Assembly: GCF_012932375.1 (NCBI RefSeq)
Contig: NZ_JAAIIG010000005.1
Span: forward strand, 62,001-126,000
DNA length: 64,000 nt
Direction of reading: 5' to 3'
From: Bifidobacterium olomucense
Lineage (GTDB): Bacteria > Actinomycetota > Actinomycetes > Actinomycetales > Bifidobacteriaceae
Shown: positions 24,940 to 34,537 of the stretch, piece after piece
Layout: each line of letters starts with the position of its first letter
Position numbering within the stretch: the stretch's first letter is position 1
Program-made: the position numbers and the translations under genes
Notes under the pieces: generated by a model
What the model was told of the DNA's origin: nothing
Seen by the model: the letters and a program-made list of their open reading frames with translations, nothing else
Databases searched by the model: none

Positions 24940-27495
24940 ATGCGACGCCATAATGCCGACGCGTGCGATGCGTCATTACGACCATCGCATAGCACTGCAT
25001 CGTTGAAAACCGCTATAACGAGGATCGCCGCCGTCGGTCTTGCGGTTGGCTTGACCATGGCGTTGCCGGTCGACTCGGCATATGCTGGTGAAACAGTCGC
25101 CGACCATACGGTTGATGCTGCGGATAGCTCCCGTACGTCGTCCGACGGCACCATACATCTCGCCGATCAGGAAACGCCAGCCGCGAATGCCATGCCGGAG
25201 AACCCCGGTGCTGAACTGCCCGCTCAGGTGAGTGCCGATATTCCCGATGATGCGACGGTAGTTTCCGAAGAACTGGCCGTGACTGCCGAGGGCGAAGTCA
25301 AGGATATCGAAACCGGCACGACGGTCACTGATCCCGCCATCGTCGGCACTGCGGATACGCCTGCCGATCCGTTGGCCAAAACCGATGGCAAGTCGTTTAT
25401 TCCGGTGGACGCCAGTGCAGTTAAGGACGCGGTGGCCGCGAACGGCGGGGATGCGAACGCGACCAGCGGGGACAGTGGCGCTGCTGCGGACAGTAATGCC
25501 GGTGCGGAAAGCAACGACGATGCTACCGCAACTCCGGATGCTGCTGCAGGGCAGGATACCGGAAACAACAATGATTCGGCCGGAACAAACGGCACTGACT
25601 CCAGCAATGCGGATGCGAATGACTCCGCGGACAACAGCACGCCCGATACGACCGACAATGCTGAAGACAGCGCGAGCAGTGACGGCTCTGATGCCGGCAC
25701 AACTCCTGACGCCACTGCCAACCCGTCCGCCTTCCGCTCATCCAGCTCCGCTCAGGCCCAGCCTCACGTCTATGCGGCCAACTTCACCGGCAACCAGTAC
25801 GGTGCTCATTGGGGTACTTACAACGGCACGTCCGCTTTCTTTGATGTAGACAATGCGCTGTTCGCACAGCAGGCCAAGGGCGTCATCGATGTTTCCAAGT
25901 GGCAGGGCACTATCGACTGGGCGAAGGCCAAGGCCGATGGCGTGCAGGGTGCCATCATTCGATTGGGATTTGGCTCGGGCAACGCGATTGACGGTCAAGC
26001 CAAGCGTAATATCAGTGAATGCAAGCGTTTGGGCATTCCCTTCGGCGTGTACTGGTTCTCCTATGCGGAGTCCGCGAACGCGGGTAACTGGGAAGGTGAA
26101 GACACCGTAGCCAAGCTGCGTGCGGCCGGCGTGCGGCCGAGCGATCTGAGCTTCCCGGTGTTCTACGATCTGGAGGACTGGACCGGCAGCTGGAACGGCC
26201 ACACTGCCCCAACCAATCCGAACACGTGGAACGGCGCGGTGAACAACTGGTACGCGAAGCTCAAGGCCGCCGGCTACAACAACCTGTCCGTGTACTCGTA
26301 CACGTCGTACCTGAAGTCCGCGCTGAAGAACAACAACATCTGGTCCAAGACCCGCTGGGTGGCCAGCTACGGCGCCCGTACCGGCTTCGAGGTCTCGGCC
26401 AACGACCGTTTCTGGCAGTACACCAGCGACGGCCACATCAACGGCATCTCCGGCACCGTGGATTTGAATGCGTTCGGCTACAAGACAGTGGCCAACTCCA
26501 ATAATTCGAATAACAGTAACTCCAACAGCGGCAACTCCAACAGCCAACCTACCTATCCCGTCAAGGGAGCCATGGGCGAGGAATGGGCACGTATCGGCGG
26601 ATCGAAAAGCGTTATTGGAAATCCAATCGCCAACGAGGTGTGCAACTGGTCTGCGGGCAAACAGAACTGCTACCAGAACTTCGAGCGGGGTGCGATTTCC
26701 TGGACACCGTCCACCGGTGCCCATTACACGTCCGGCGAACTGCGCAAGGAATGGGCGAACCGTCATTATGAACATGGCGTGCTCGGCTACCCCACAGCAG
26801 ATGAGGAACGCTTGTCCGACGGCTGGTGGCGACAGCATTTCCAGCACGGGGATATCTGGGTGAAAGGCACCACTACTAAATATGTGATGCTTCTGAATCT
26901 GCGTGATTCGTATAACGCGCATGGAGGCTATGCCCGGTTAGGTGCCCCTACCGGTAATGAGGAGCGATTGAGCAACGGTTATTGGCGTCAGCGTTGTGCT
27001 CGTGGTGATGTGTGGACGCGTAACGGTGCGGCTGAGAAGTATGTGATGTTGTTGAATTTGCGTGATTCGTATAATGCGCATGGTGGTTTTGGCCGTTTGG
27101 GTGGTCCTACGCATGATGAGGAGCGTTTGTCTGATGGTTATTGGCGTCAGCGTTGCGTTCGTGGTGATGTGTGGACGCGTAACGGTGCGGCTGAGAAGTA
27201 TGTGATGTTGTTGAATTTGCGTGATTCGTATAATGCGCATGGTGGTTTTGGCCGTTTGGGTGGTCCTACGCATGATGAGGAGCGTTTGTCTGATGGTTAT
27301 TGGCGTCAGCGTTGCGTTCGTGGTGATGTGTGGACACGTAACGGTGCGGCTAAGAAGTACGTGATGCTATTGGCGTTGCGCGACGAATACTATCGCCTTG
27401 GCGGATTCTCCAAGAATGGTGGACCGACATCGGACGAATGGCACAGCGGTCTGTGGTATCAGCGCTGCCAGCGGCATCTGCTGCAAGTGCCGTGA
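24940..27495 (+). CDS. Secreted GH25 lysozyme with LGFP-type wall-binding repeats
   Basis: 851 residues. A signal-peptide-like N-terminus (ITRIAAVGLAVGLTMALPV, AYA cleavage region) is followed by about 220 Asp/Ala/Ser/Thr-rich residues as a linker. The GH25 muramidase domain covers about 313-525: GVIDVSKWQGTIDWAKA gives Asp317 and FYDLED gives Glu412, the catalytic pair. After an Asn/Ser linker come LGFP-like repeats (GAMGEEWARIGG, HYEHGVLGYPTADEE and several more) to the end, the type that binds actinobacterial cell wall. It would hydrolyse peptidoglycan at the surface. ATG 24940 is chosen because GAAGGA precedes it; an upstream ATG at 24907 is less likely. The C-terminal repeats use T-ending codons unlike the rest of the gene. 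Confidence 0.9.
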   Translation: MRRHNADACDASLRPSHSTASLKTAITRIAAVGLAVGLTMALPVDSAYAGETVADHTVDAADSSRTSSDGTIHLADQETPAANAMPENPGAELPAQVSADIPDDATVVSEELAVTAEGEVKDIETGTTVTDPAIVGTADTPADPLAKTDGKSFIPVDASAVKDAVAANGGDANATSGDSGAAADSNAGAESNDDATATPDAAAGQDTGNNNDSAGTNGTDSSNADANDSADNSTPDTTDNAEDSASSDGSDAGTTPDATANPSAFRSSSSAQAQPHVYAANFTGNQYGAHWGTYNGTSAFFDVDNALFAQQAKGVIDVSKWQGTIDWAKAKADGVQGAIIRLGFGSGNAIDGQAKRNISECKRLGIPFGVYWFSYAESANAGNWEGEDTVAKLRAAGVRPSDLSFPVFYDLEDWTGSWNGHTAPTNPNTWNGAVNNWYAKLKAAGYNNLSVYSYTSYLKSALKNNNIWSKTRWVASYGARTGFEVSANDRFWQYTSDGHINGISGTVDLNAFGYKTVANSNNSNNSNSNSGNSNSQPTYPVKGAMGEEWARIGGSKSVIGNPIANEVCNWSAGKQNCYQNFERGAISWTPSTGAHYTSGELRKEWANRHYEHGVLGYPTADEERLSDGWWRQHFQHGDIWVKGTTTKYVMLLNLRDSYNAHGGYARLGAPTGNEERLSNGYWRQRCARGDVWTRNGAAEKYVMLLNLRDSYNAHGGFGRLGGPTHDEERLSDGYWRQRCVRGDVWTRNGAAEKYVMLLNLRDSYNAHGGFGRLGGPTHDEERLSDGYWRQRCVRGDVWTRNGAAKKYVMLLALRDEYYRLGGFSKNGGPTSDEWHSGLWYQRCQRHLLQVP
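27001..27318 (+). repeat. Near-identical 159-bp tandem repeats in the lysozyme gene
   Basis: Units beginning CGTGGTGATGTGTGG at 27001, 27160 and 27319 are spaced exactly 159 bp (53 codons) apart. The first two units are almost identical; the units before and after them have diverged. The copies are T-rich at third positions. This indicates recent tandem duplication or gene conversion within the wall-binding domain, so copy number probably varies between strains. Confidence 0.9.
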
Positions 27496-27509
27496 TTCCG
27501 GCATGATGA

Positions 27510-27571
27510 ATTGATTGGCGGCCCTGCGTTCAGTTTCTTCGTTGAAGAAAGAGCGCAGAGCCGCCAATCAA
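27510..27571. terminator. Bidirectional terminator between convergent genes
   Basis: The arms ATTGATTGGCGGC (from 27510) and GCCGCCAATCAAT (to 27571) pair perfectly, the stem continues inward with mismatches (CTGCGTT/GAGCGCAG) and closes with TTTCTTC and GAAGAAA. It lies between the convergent lysozyme and GT2 genes and can serve both. Confidence 0.8.
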
Positions 27572-27605
27572 TATGTGGGAGAAAAATATGCAGGAATTGC
27601 CTGTG

Positions 27606-28550
27606 TCAGTGGCGCTTCATATAAGCGAAGCGGTTGGCGTCCACAACAAATGCCTTGCGATTGTTCTTGGCGATGACGTCAAGGATGATGCCGGTGGCAA
27701 TGAGCAGTAGTCCGGCGATAACTAGCATGGTGGCACCAATAAGAGTAGGAAAGCGCAGCACCACGCCGGTGTGCATGAATTCCATCGTGACCATGCCGCA
27801 CAGCACGGCACCGATGATGCCGATTACCAAGCCGATGCCGCCAAAGAACGGCAGAGGCTTGTATTCGCGTATCATGCGGAAAATGGTGCTCATCACCTTG
27901 ATGCCGTCGCCCACAGTGTCCAGTTTGGAGACTGAACCGGCCGGCCGGTCTCGATACTGGATCGGCATTTCGAACAGACGCAGGTTGTTGTTCAGCGAAT
28001 GAATCGTCATTTCGGTCTCGATCTCGAAACCGCGGGAGAGCACGGGATACGTTTTGGCGAACGTGAAACTGAAGGCGCGGTAGCCGGTCATGATGTCGGT
28101 GACGTGCGCATGGAATAGTCCGTTGATCGAATCTCGCACCAAACGGTTGCCGAAGTTGTGGAACGGACGCTTGTTCTCCTGGAAGTACGTGGAGCTCAAA
28201 CGGTCGCCGATAACCATGTCGTAGCCTTCAAGCACCTTGGCGACCATGGCCGAAGCCGCGTCCGCGGGATACGTGTCGTCGCCATCCGCCATCACGTATA
28301 CGTCTGCATCGATATCCTCGAACATGGCGCGCACCACGTTGCCTTTGCCTTGACGAGGCTCCTTACGTACGATCGCGCCTTCAGCCGTAGCGATTTCGGC
28401 GGTACGGTCGGTGGAGTTGTTGTCGTACACATAGATGGCGGCGTCCGGCAGGACGGCTTTGAAGTCGCGCACGACCTTGCCGATGGTCACTTCTTCGTTA
28501 TAGCAAGGAAGAAGTACGGCGATGGTTGGAGTCTCGATCTGTTCAGACAT
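27606..28550 (-). CDS. Membrane GT2 glycosyltransferase (polyprenyl-phosphate-sugar synthase type)
   Basis: 314 residues. The GT-A fold starts VLLPCYNEEVTIGKVVRDF; VYDNNSTDRT, RQGKGNVVRAMF and MADGDDTYP hold the nucleotide and DXD sites. DIMTGYRAFS and FEIETEMTIHSL complete a DPM1/GtrB-like core. Two hydrophobic C-terminal segments (FFGGIGLVIGIIGAVLCGMV and LIGATMLVIAGLLLIATGII) anchor it. It probably transfers a sugar from an NDP donor to polyprenyl phosphate on the inner face. The start at 28550 (MSEQIETPT) fits the family; no strong ribosome site is visible and a GTG at 28607 is possible. It is transcribed opposite to the rest of the polysaccharide locus. Confidence 0.87.
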   Translation of the reverse strand: MSEQIETPTIAVLLPCYNEEVTIGKVVRDFKAVLPDAAIYVYDNNSTDRTAEIATAEGAIVRKEPRQGKGNVVRAMFEDIDADVYVMADGDDTYPADAASAMVAKVLEGYDMVIGDRLSSTYFQENKRPFHNFGNRLVRDSINGLFHAHVTDIMTGYRAFSFTFAKTYPVLSRGFEIETEMTIHSLNNNLRLFEMPIQYRDRPAGSVSKLDTVGDGIKVMSTIFRMIREYKPLPFFGGIGLVIGIIGAVLCGMVTMEFMHTGVVLRFPTLIGATMLVIAGLLLIATGIILDVIAKNNRKAFVVDANRFAYMKRH

Positions 28551-28726
28551 GCACACCACAATAAACGAGATGCTGGTCTTGTGTTTGGTCTCCTTGGAAC
28601 GTGTCACTGTTTACGGCCTGAGGGAACGGCTATTATCGATTAGCATAGAGGCCGATCATGTACGGCATCGACTGTGTTCGGCATGCCGTTCTACGTCATG
28701 GCTGTGAAGATGAGTGGGAGAAGAAT

Positions 28727-30862
28727 GTGAATTCGACGATTAAGCGGTGCGCAATCGCATTGATATTGTGTCTGTTCTGCGAGGTGTTTGTGTTCAACCT
28801 CGCGTTTTGGACTTCGCGCAATTACGAACCAGTTCAGACCACGGTCAGCGTAGGCGAAGGTCTTGAGCAGATAGGTGATTTCACGTATCGAGTCACCGAC
28901 GCCGATACTGCCACCCTCGATTTCCAGCGTGACGATATCCACGTCGATAATGTGCATATACCGCTTGTCAATGCCGATGCCCCGCGTGCGCGTATGGAAG
29001 ATCCGTCGCACCCGGGTACGAAAACCGTAGGGACGGCCAGCGGCAACGGACTGCTCAAAATTCGCATCGAGACCAACGATGCCGGGCATTCGGCTGCCAA
29101 GTTGCTGCCTGAAACGAGCTTGAACGGCAAGGTGCCGCAATCGCAGTGGATCCGCATGCGCTTGGCAGGCCAATCCACGGCATTCGTCATTCACGTGACT
29201 TCTCCGGTGGGAACGGTGTTCCAGTTGAGCGGAGAACCGCAGCTGAATGTGCCCAGACCATTCATGGTCAACCCCATTCGCATAGCCGTGTATCTGATCA
29301 TCATATTCTTCGCTGCTAGCGCACCACGACTGCGGAGGCATTGGGTTGCTACCACCGATCGAGAACGTGCACTCTATTGGATCGGCACCTCAGTGTTGGG
29401 CGTTCTCTTGGTGGGTGCAGTGACCTTTATCACCCGTCCTTGGGAGTCGCTGCGAACAAGCACATGGCCACCGGATTTTGAGTACCAGTGGATCGCCCGT
29501 TCGATAGTGTCCGGCCATACGTGGTTGGATTACCCTGTTTCCGATACGTTGCAAGCGATGGCCAACCCGTATGACAATGATGCGCGTATTGCCGCCCATC
29601 AGCAAAGCGGCGAAACCTATCTTATTGATTTCGTATATTTCAACGGCCATTATTATTCCTATTTCGGTGTGTTGCCGTGCGTGCTGTTCTTCATCCCGTA
29701 CCTGCTCTTGACCGGTAATGATCTGGCACCATGGAAAGTCGTATTGCTGCTGGGAATTGTGTTGGCACTGCTGAGCATCACTCTGGTGCGTTTGCTGTTC
29801 AAACGTTGGGGTGCCAATGTGCCAATGCCATTGCAAGCATTGGCCGGTCTCGCGGCGGTGTGCGCGGTTCAGCCCACCATGTACTTGTCCTTCATGTCGA
29901 CAATCTACGCCGTTCCTATTGTGTCGGGACTGTCGCTCATTGTCGGAGCTATTTGCCTGTGGATGAAGGCTTCGTTGCTTGAACGAGGCAAGCTGTATTG
30001 GGTGCTTATTGCTCTCGGCGGCGTACTCATTGGGCTCAACGTGGGGTGCCGTCCGCCTATGTGCATTGCTGTGTTCCTTGCGCCGATTATTCTGTTCCGG
30101 GCGATTGATGGACAAGATCGTAGGTCCAGGAAGCGGAGCATAGGACGAACAGTCCGTATATGGCTGATCAACGCGTTCGCCGTGGCGTTGCCTTCACTGT
30201 TGGCTGCGTTACCGTTCCTATGGTGGAACAAGGTTCGATTCGGTAGCTACACGGAGTTCGGAGCGGCCTATCAGCTGACCGGACATGACATGCGTGCGAC
30301 CGTGGGAGGAATCGCGCGTTTCCCGTATGCGATCTGGCAAGGGTTGCTCTCTCCGGCGAGCGTCCGCGAATCTTTCCCGTTCCTGACCGTCGTGTCCAAT
30401 ACACCGTATTTCGCGGGCGACTATCAAGGCTTCTATGGTGTTGAGCCTCGCGCCGGTGGTCTGTTGTTCTGGGCTCCTCTGGGATTCGTCGCGCTGGCGC
30501 TGCTGGTGAAACGTGTCCGCAAGGCAGTGGACCGTGATGTAGTGGTTTTGGCGGTCGCATCATTGGTGATGGGTGTCGCGGTGCTGTTCATAGACGTGCT
30601 CGTGGCCACGCTTACCACGCGTTATCTCAGCGACTTCGGCTATTTGTTCGTTATCGGCGGTACGTTGTCGCTGATTGCTTGGGGGCGAAGTGAAGAGCAG
30701 TTCGATAACCGCGTTGCGTACCGGGTCGGGGCATTTCTATGTCTGCTTACGCTGTTGCTGGCCATCGGTTCGGTATTCATGACGGGGCGTTATTCCCAGC
30801 TTATGGATACCAATCCTGAGATGTTCACGATGGCGAGAGTCGCGTTCTCCGTTTTCGCATAA
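28727..30862 (+). CDS. Polytopic membrane protein, GT-C-like
   Basis: 711 residues. A first membrane segment near the start (AIALILCLFCEVFVFNLAFW), an extracellular beta-rich domain of about 150 residues, then about ten further membrane helices. The segment VYFNGHYYSYFGVLPCVLFF and DFEYQWIARS before it resemble lipid-sugar-dependent GT-C glycosyltransferases, but I see no decisive catalytic motif. In context (GT2 polyprenyl-sugar synthases, flippase) it could transfer a lipid-linked sugar outside the membrane. GTG 28727 is favoured because GGGAG lies seven bases upstream; ATG 28658 with GAGG is an alternative. Codon third positions are more mixed than in the housekeeping genes. Confidence 0.75.
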   Translation: MNSTIKRCAIALILCLFCEVFVFNLAFWTSRNYEPVQTTVSVGEGLEQIGDFTYRVTDADTATLDFQRDDIHVDNVHIPLVNADAPRARMEDPSHPGTKTVGTASGNGLLKIRIETNDAGHSAAKLLPETSLNGKVPQSQWIRMRLAGQSTAFVIHVTSPVGTVFQLSGEPQLNVPRPFMVNPIRIAVYLIIIFFAASAPRLRRHWVATTDRERALYWIGTSVLGVLLVGAVTFITRPWESLRTSTWPPDFEYQWIARSIVSGHTWLDYPVSDTLQAMANPYDNDARIAAHQQSGETYLIDFVYFNGHYYSYFGVLPCVLFFIPYLLLTGNDLAPWKVVLLLGIVLALLSITLVRLLFKRWGANVPMPLQALAGLAAVCAVQPTMYLSFMSTIYAVPIVSGLSLIVGAICLWMKASLLERGKLYWVLIALGGVLIGLNVGCRPPMCIAVFLAPIILFRAIDGQDRRSRKRSIGRTVRIWLINAFAVALPSLLAALPFLWWNKVRFGSYTEFGAAYQLTGHDMRATVGGIARFPYAIWQGLLSPASVRESFPFLTVVSNTPYFAGDYQGFYGVEPRAGGLLFWAPLGFVALALLVKRVRKAVDRDVVVLAVASLVMGVAVLFIDVLVATLTTRYLSDFGYLFVIGGTLSLIAWGRSEEQFDNRVAYRVGAFLCLLTLLLAIGSVFMTGRYSQLMDTNPEMFTMARVAFSVFA

Positions 30863-30932
30863 TGGCTGTACCCAGGGTCTGTTCTGTGGTGACCGATGAG
30901 TCGACCGCCATCAATTCGAGAGTTGATCGTCA

Positions 30933-32873
30933 ATGAGTGCGCGTCATATGTCTGATAATCCGGCGAATCCGGCTTGGATCGTAGGCGGGCCCTGCCCGAT
31001 GCAGCTCACATTGGGTGGTGGATCTGGTCTTATACTGCGTCCGCCGACGGTAGCGCAGACACTGTTATGCGCGCTGGGCGCAGGTGTGATCGCGATCGCC
31101 GATCGGGCGGCGGTGTATGCGTCCATCGGGCCATTGGACGCTGCGCTATGGCTTCGTGCCGGCAAGTTATTCGTGATGCTGTTGCTCTTCTGCCTGATCG
31201 GTGAACTGTTGATTGCACGTGGACAATTGCGCGCGAATGATTCGGTCAGGCTGAACTCCAAAGACGCTGGCGTCTCGTCGGACTCGCGTTCGTTGTCCCA
31301 TCGCACGCCGTCATGGTGGGCCCGCCGTAGTGCGGGTTTTCGTGGTTGTTGCCTTACCGTATGTCTCACCGGACTGATGCTGTTATGCTGGTCGCCTTAT
31401 ATCAAGTGGCTGTATCCCGGTCTGATGTGGTATGACACCGGCGACGAAATCGCACAGTTCTACGGCATTGCGGCACTGGGCCAACCTTCCGGCGTGATTT
31501 CGGCACATCATCCGGTTTTCGACACCATTGTATTCGGCGGATTTGCTAAAGCTGGTGAACTATGGTTCGGTGGCTATCAAGCAGGACTTACGATACTGGT
31601 ACTGTTGCAGATGGTAGCCATGTGCGTTGTGTTGTCTGCCAGCGTGGTGTATGCGCGGCATGCCGGGGCTCCGCTTGGTAGCGCAATGGCATTGTTTGTG
31701 TTCTATGCGATCTTTCCGTTCCTGCCCATTTTCTTCATGTCGTTGGTCAAAGACAGTTTGCATGCTGTGTTCTTTATGCCATGGCTGCTGATGTATATCG
31801 AAACCTGCCGTCAGCGGCTACGCTCTCTGCGCTCGATATGGTTCACCGTCGGCTTTGTGATATTGTCTGTACTTTCCGCCCTCACCACTATGACCGGTTT
31901 CTACATCACCGCATTGTCATTGCTGGGATTGGTGTTCGTGGCACGTGGGGATGAGAATGCCGGACCATCGGCGCAGCGGCAACCGGTGGCGATGACGGCA
32001 TTGCGTGGAGTTGCGGCCACGGTGGCTGTAGTCGTTATTCTGCTGGTGCATACGGTATTCCCCGCCGTTACCGGCAAAATATGGAACATTCATCGCGAAG
32101 ATCAGAATCAGATTCTTGTGGTTCCTATGCAGATGACCGCGCGTTATGCGCTTGACCATCCGGACGATGTGACGGATGAGGAACGCCATATCATCGATGC
32201 TCTCAACAATGTGTCTGTGGACCGGATGAAGGAAGTACAGAATCCATACCTTGCCGATCCGGTCATGCATCTTTCGCTCAAGGATCCGTCTTATATCGGC
32301 CGATATGCGTCGGTATGGCTGAAGCAAGGCGTGCGCCATCCGGATAGTTATATCAATGCTTTCGTTTCCTTGGAATCAGGGTGGTTCTCACTCCGGCGCA
32401 CGGCGCATAAAGAAACAGGACCGCTGCCATTAGATGTGCTCCGCGCTGACTCCCGTAGCATCCCCAATCAAATGTTGATTCAGGGCGATAATGCGATCAG
32501 TCCTTCGTTTGCCCAGATGTCCCAGTACCAGGGGAATGAATCGGGGCAGGTAACTGTGAGGCGCATCTGGCGGTATATGTCATCGACGCGTGTGCTGAGA
32601 CTGTTCACCTACACGGCTGTCTGGTCGTTCATCATGCCTTTGTTCCTGCTGTTCTGTGCGATTCGCGGAAGGGGAAGAGACATCAGAGCGCGCCTGATGC
32701 TCGGAGCGCCGCTGATTTGGTCGTTGCTGTCGTTGCTTCCCAATGCGATTTCCATACCGCTGAAGCCCACCGCATCTCGATACATCGTATGGTCGTTGTA
32801 TGTTGTGCCGTTGTATATCGCTTTGCTTCGTGCCGATGGCGTTCGTTCCCGTGCTATCGAGCATCGGGAGTAA
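30933..32873 (+). CDS. DUF6020-like polytopic membrane protein
   Basis: 646 residues with about 12 membrane segments. A key loop reads LMWYDTGDEIAQFYG and SAHHPVFDTIVFG, then long hydrophobic helices, MSLVKDSLHAVFFMPWLLM and a large extracellular loop (residues about 380-520). The WYDT..D / HHP pattern is what I associate with DUF6020-type proteins of bifidobacteria and other Gram-positives; their function is unknown but they sit in surface-polysaccharide loci. It shares these motifs with the broken gene at 35620-37737. It starts 70 bp after the GT-C-like gene and ends 40 bp before the flippase, so they are likely one transcript. Confidence 0.75.
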   Translation: MSARHMSDNPANPAWIVGGPCPMQLTLGGGSGLILRPPTVAQTLLCALGAGVIAIADRAAVYASIGPLDAALWLRAGKLFVMLLLFCLIGELLIARGQLRANDSVRLNSKDAGVSSDSRSLSHRTPSWWARRSAGFRGCCLTVCLTGLMLLCWSPYIKWLYPGLMWYDTGDEIAQFYGIAALGQPSGVISAHHPVFDTIVFGGFAKAGELWFGGYQAGLTILVLLQMVAMCVVLSASVVYARHAGAPLGSAMALFVFYAIFPFLPIFFMSLVKDSLHAVFFMPWLLMYIETCRQRLRSLRSIWFTVGFVILSVLSALTTMTGFYITALSLLGLVFVARGDENAGPSAQRQPVAMTALRGVAATVAVVVILLVHTVFPAVTGKIWNIHREDQNQILVVPMQMTARYALDHPDDVTDEERHIIDALNNVSVDRMKEVQNPYLADPVMHLSLKDPSYIGRYASVWLKQGVRHPDSYINAFVSLESGWFSLRRTAHKETGPLPLDVLRADSRSIPNQMLIQGDNAISPSFAQMSQYQGNESGQVTVRRIWRYMSSTRVLRLFTYTAVWSFIMPLFLLFCAIRGRGRDIRARLMLGAPLIWSLLSLLPNAISIPLKPTASRYIVWSLYVVPLYIALLRADGVRSRAIEHRE

Positions 32874-32913
32874 CACCGTTGCGCTCTGTTGAATATGGAT
32901 GGAGAAAGTAGGC

Positions 32914-34374
32914 ATGCGTAAAGGCCTAGTTCTGAACCTGATCAGCAACCTGATGTTCTTCATCAGCGGATATCTGATTCATTACTATCTCGGTGGTCAT
33001 ACATCCGCAGCGGCATATGGCGTGGTTGGCACCATCATCACCGTGCTGGATTTCGAGTACATGTTCACCAGCAATGGCGCTCGTCAGTCGTTGGCCCGCA
33101 ACATTTCCTCCGGCAAGTTCAATGTGGTTGATGTCATCGTCAAAACATTCGCTTTTCAAGCGATTATTGTGGCGGTGTTCTTTGCCATCAATTTCTTTGG
33201 CGCGCCTGTTTTCGGTATGATCTTCAGCGATTCATCGCTTGATTTCTACTTTAAGCTTGCCGCATTCCTGCCGATCTCCAATGGATTGTATGTGATGATG
33301 CTCGGTATCAACGACGGTCTGCAGCGCTTCCAATACAGTGCGTTCCTCGCCACGTTCTATCCCATTGTCAAACTTGGCGTTATCCCGCTGATCATATTCG
33401 TGTTCCCGCATGACCCGGTCATGGGCGTGGAGGTCGGTTACTTCTCGGCCATGATGATCACCATCGTGCTGGGATTGGCGCTGCTGGTGCCGATCTGGCC
33501 GAAACTGCGCGCGAGCGGTACCGATCGCATTGGATTCGGTGAAGTGTCACACGGCGTGCTGTCGTTCTCGTTCTTCTTCATCATGGCTTCACTGGTGCTC
33601 AGTGCCGATACGCTCGTGGTCAAATCCGTGGTCGAGCCGGATTCGATGGCCGGCTATTACACCGGTGCCATGAATTTTGGTAAGACCACGTATTATCTGT
33701 TGCAGGCGTTCGCCGTGATCATCCTGCCGGTCGTCTCTGGTCTGATCACGAATGGCAAAGCGGAAGAGGCCAGTCGTAAAGCTCAGTCGCTGGTACTGGT
33801 GGCGTTCGGATTCATCTTCCCGATGGCCGTGGTGATTTCCGCGACCAGCCGCGATCTGCTCTCCACATTCTATAAGCCCGCCTTCACCGTTGCGGCTCCG
33901 GCGCTTTCCTGCCTTGCGCTGTCGAGCTTCTTTATGGGAATGACCGTAATCTTCAATATGGTGCTCAACGCGGAAAAGGACACCCGTTTTTCGGATGTTT
34001 TATCCATCGTTTCGCTGGTATTGGTCATTCCTATTTTTGTGGTGAGTGCAAAATTCGGCGGCATCACCGCCATCGCCGCGGCCAGCATGGTGAGCACGTT
34101 TGTAGTTATGACGCTCTCATATCTGGAGGTGCGCCGTCGCATGATGAATCTGATGACCATCCGTACATGGAAGGTCATCGGCATCAATGTGGTGATTTGG
34201 ATAGCGCTGTTTGCCATATCGCATGTGATGTCGGTAGATAATTTCCTGATTCTTGCCGCGCTGTATGTAGTGATTTACGCGGTGTATGTCGGTCTGCTGT
34301 TCGCAGCCAAAGTGGTAGATATTGACCTGCTGAAATCGCTGAAGAAGCCGAAAGATCAGGCTGTAGCACACTGA
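32914..34374 (+). CDS. Wzx-like polysaccharide flippase (MOP superfamily)
   Basis: 486 residues with about 14 hydrophobic segments. The N-terminus (GLVLNLISNLMFFISGYLIHYYLGG) and the two-halved arrangement of 12-14 helices fit the polysaccharide transporter family; the charged intracellular pieces (ARNISSGKFNVVD, NGKAEEASRKAQ) are typical. It should flip a lipid-linked sugar or repeat unit to the outer face. ATG 32914 is chosen because GGAG lies nine bases upstream; an ATG at 32899 overlaps that site. It lies between the DUF6020-like gene and a GT2, suggesting one functional unit, separate from the Wzm/Wzt exporter downstream. Confidence 0.85.
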   Translation: MRKGLVLNLISNLMFFISGYLIHYYLGGHTSAAAYGVVGTIITVLDFEYMFTSNGARQSLARNISSGKFNVVDVIVKTFAFQAIIVAVFFAINFFGAPVFGMIFSDSSLDFYFKLAAFLPISNGLYVMMLGINDGLQRFQYSAFLATFYPIVKLGVIPLIIFVFPHDPVMGVEVGYFSAMMITIVLGLALLVPIWPKLRASGTDRIGFGEVSHGVLSFSFFFIMASLVLSADTLVVKSVVEPDSMAGYYTGAMNFGKTTYYLLQAFAVIILPVVSGLITNGKAEEASRKAQSLVLVAFGFIFPMAVVISATSRDLLSTFYKPAFTVAAPALSCLALSSFFMGMTVIFNMVLNAEKDTRFSDVLSIVSLVLVIPIFVVSAKFGGITAIAAASMVSTFVVMTLSYLEVRRRMMNLMTIRTWKVIGINVVIWIALFAISHVMSVDNFLILAALYVVIYAVYVGLLFAAKVVDIDLLKSLKKPKDQAVAH

Positions 34375-34537
34375 GCGTGGAATCGGGCATGAGCAGGTGC
34401 ACAGTGCTTTGGCATATATAAGAAATGTGCGATTTTGGACGATATATGCACTGGGTACCTGTCACGGCTATGTCCATCGTCTACATACATAATAGAAAGT
34501 TAGCGGCAAGAAAAGCGAACAAGAAAGACATTATTTC

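Noticed and set aside
24890..24960. tRNA-like start GGGATAGCTCAG before the lysozyme gene
   Set aside because: No matching acceptor stem, anticodon arm or T-arm can be drawn; it is within the gene's leader.
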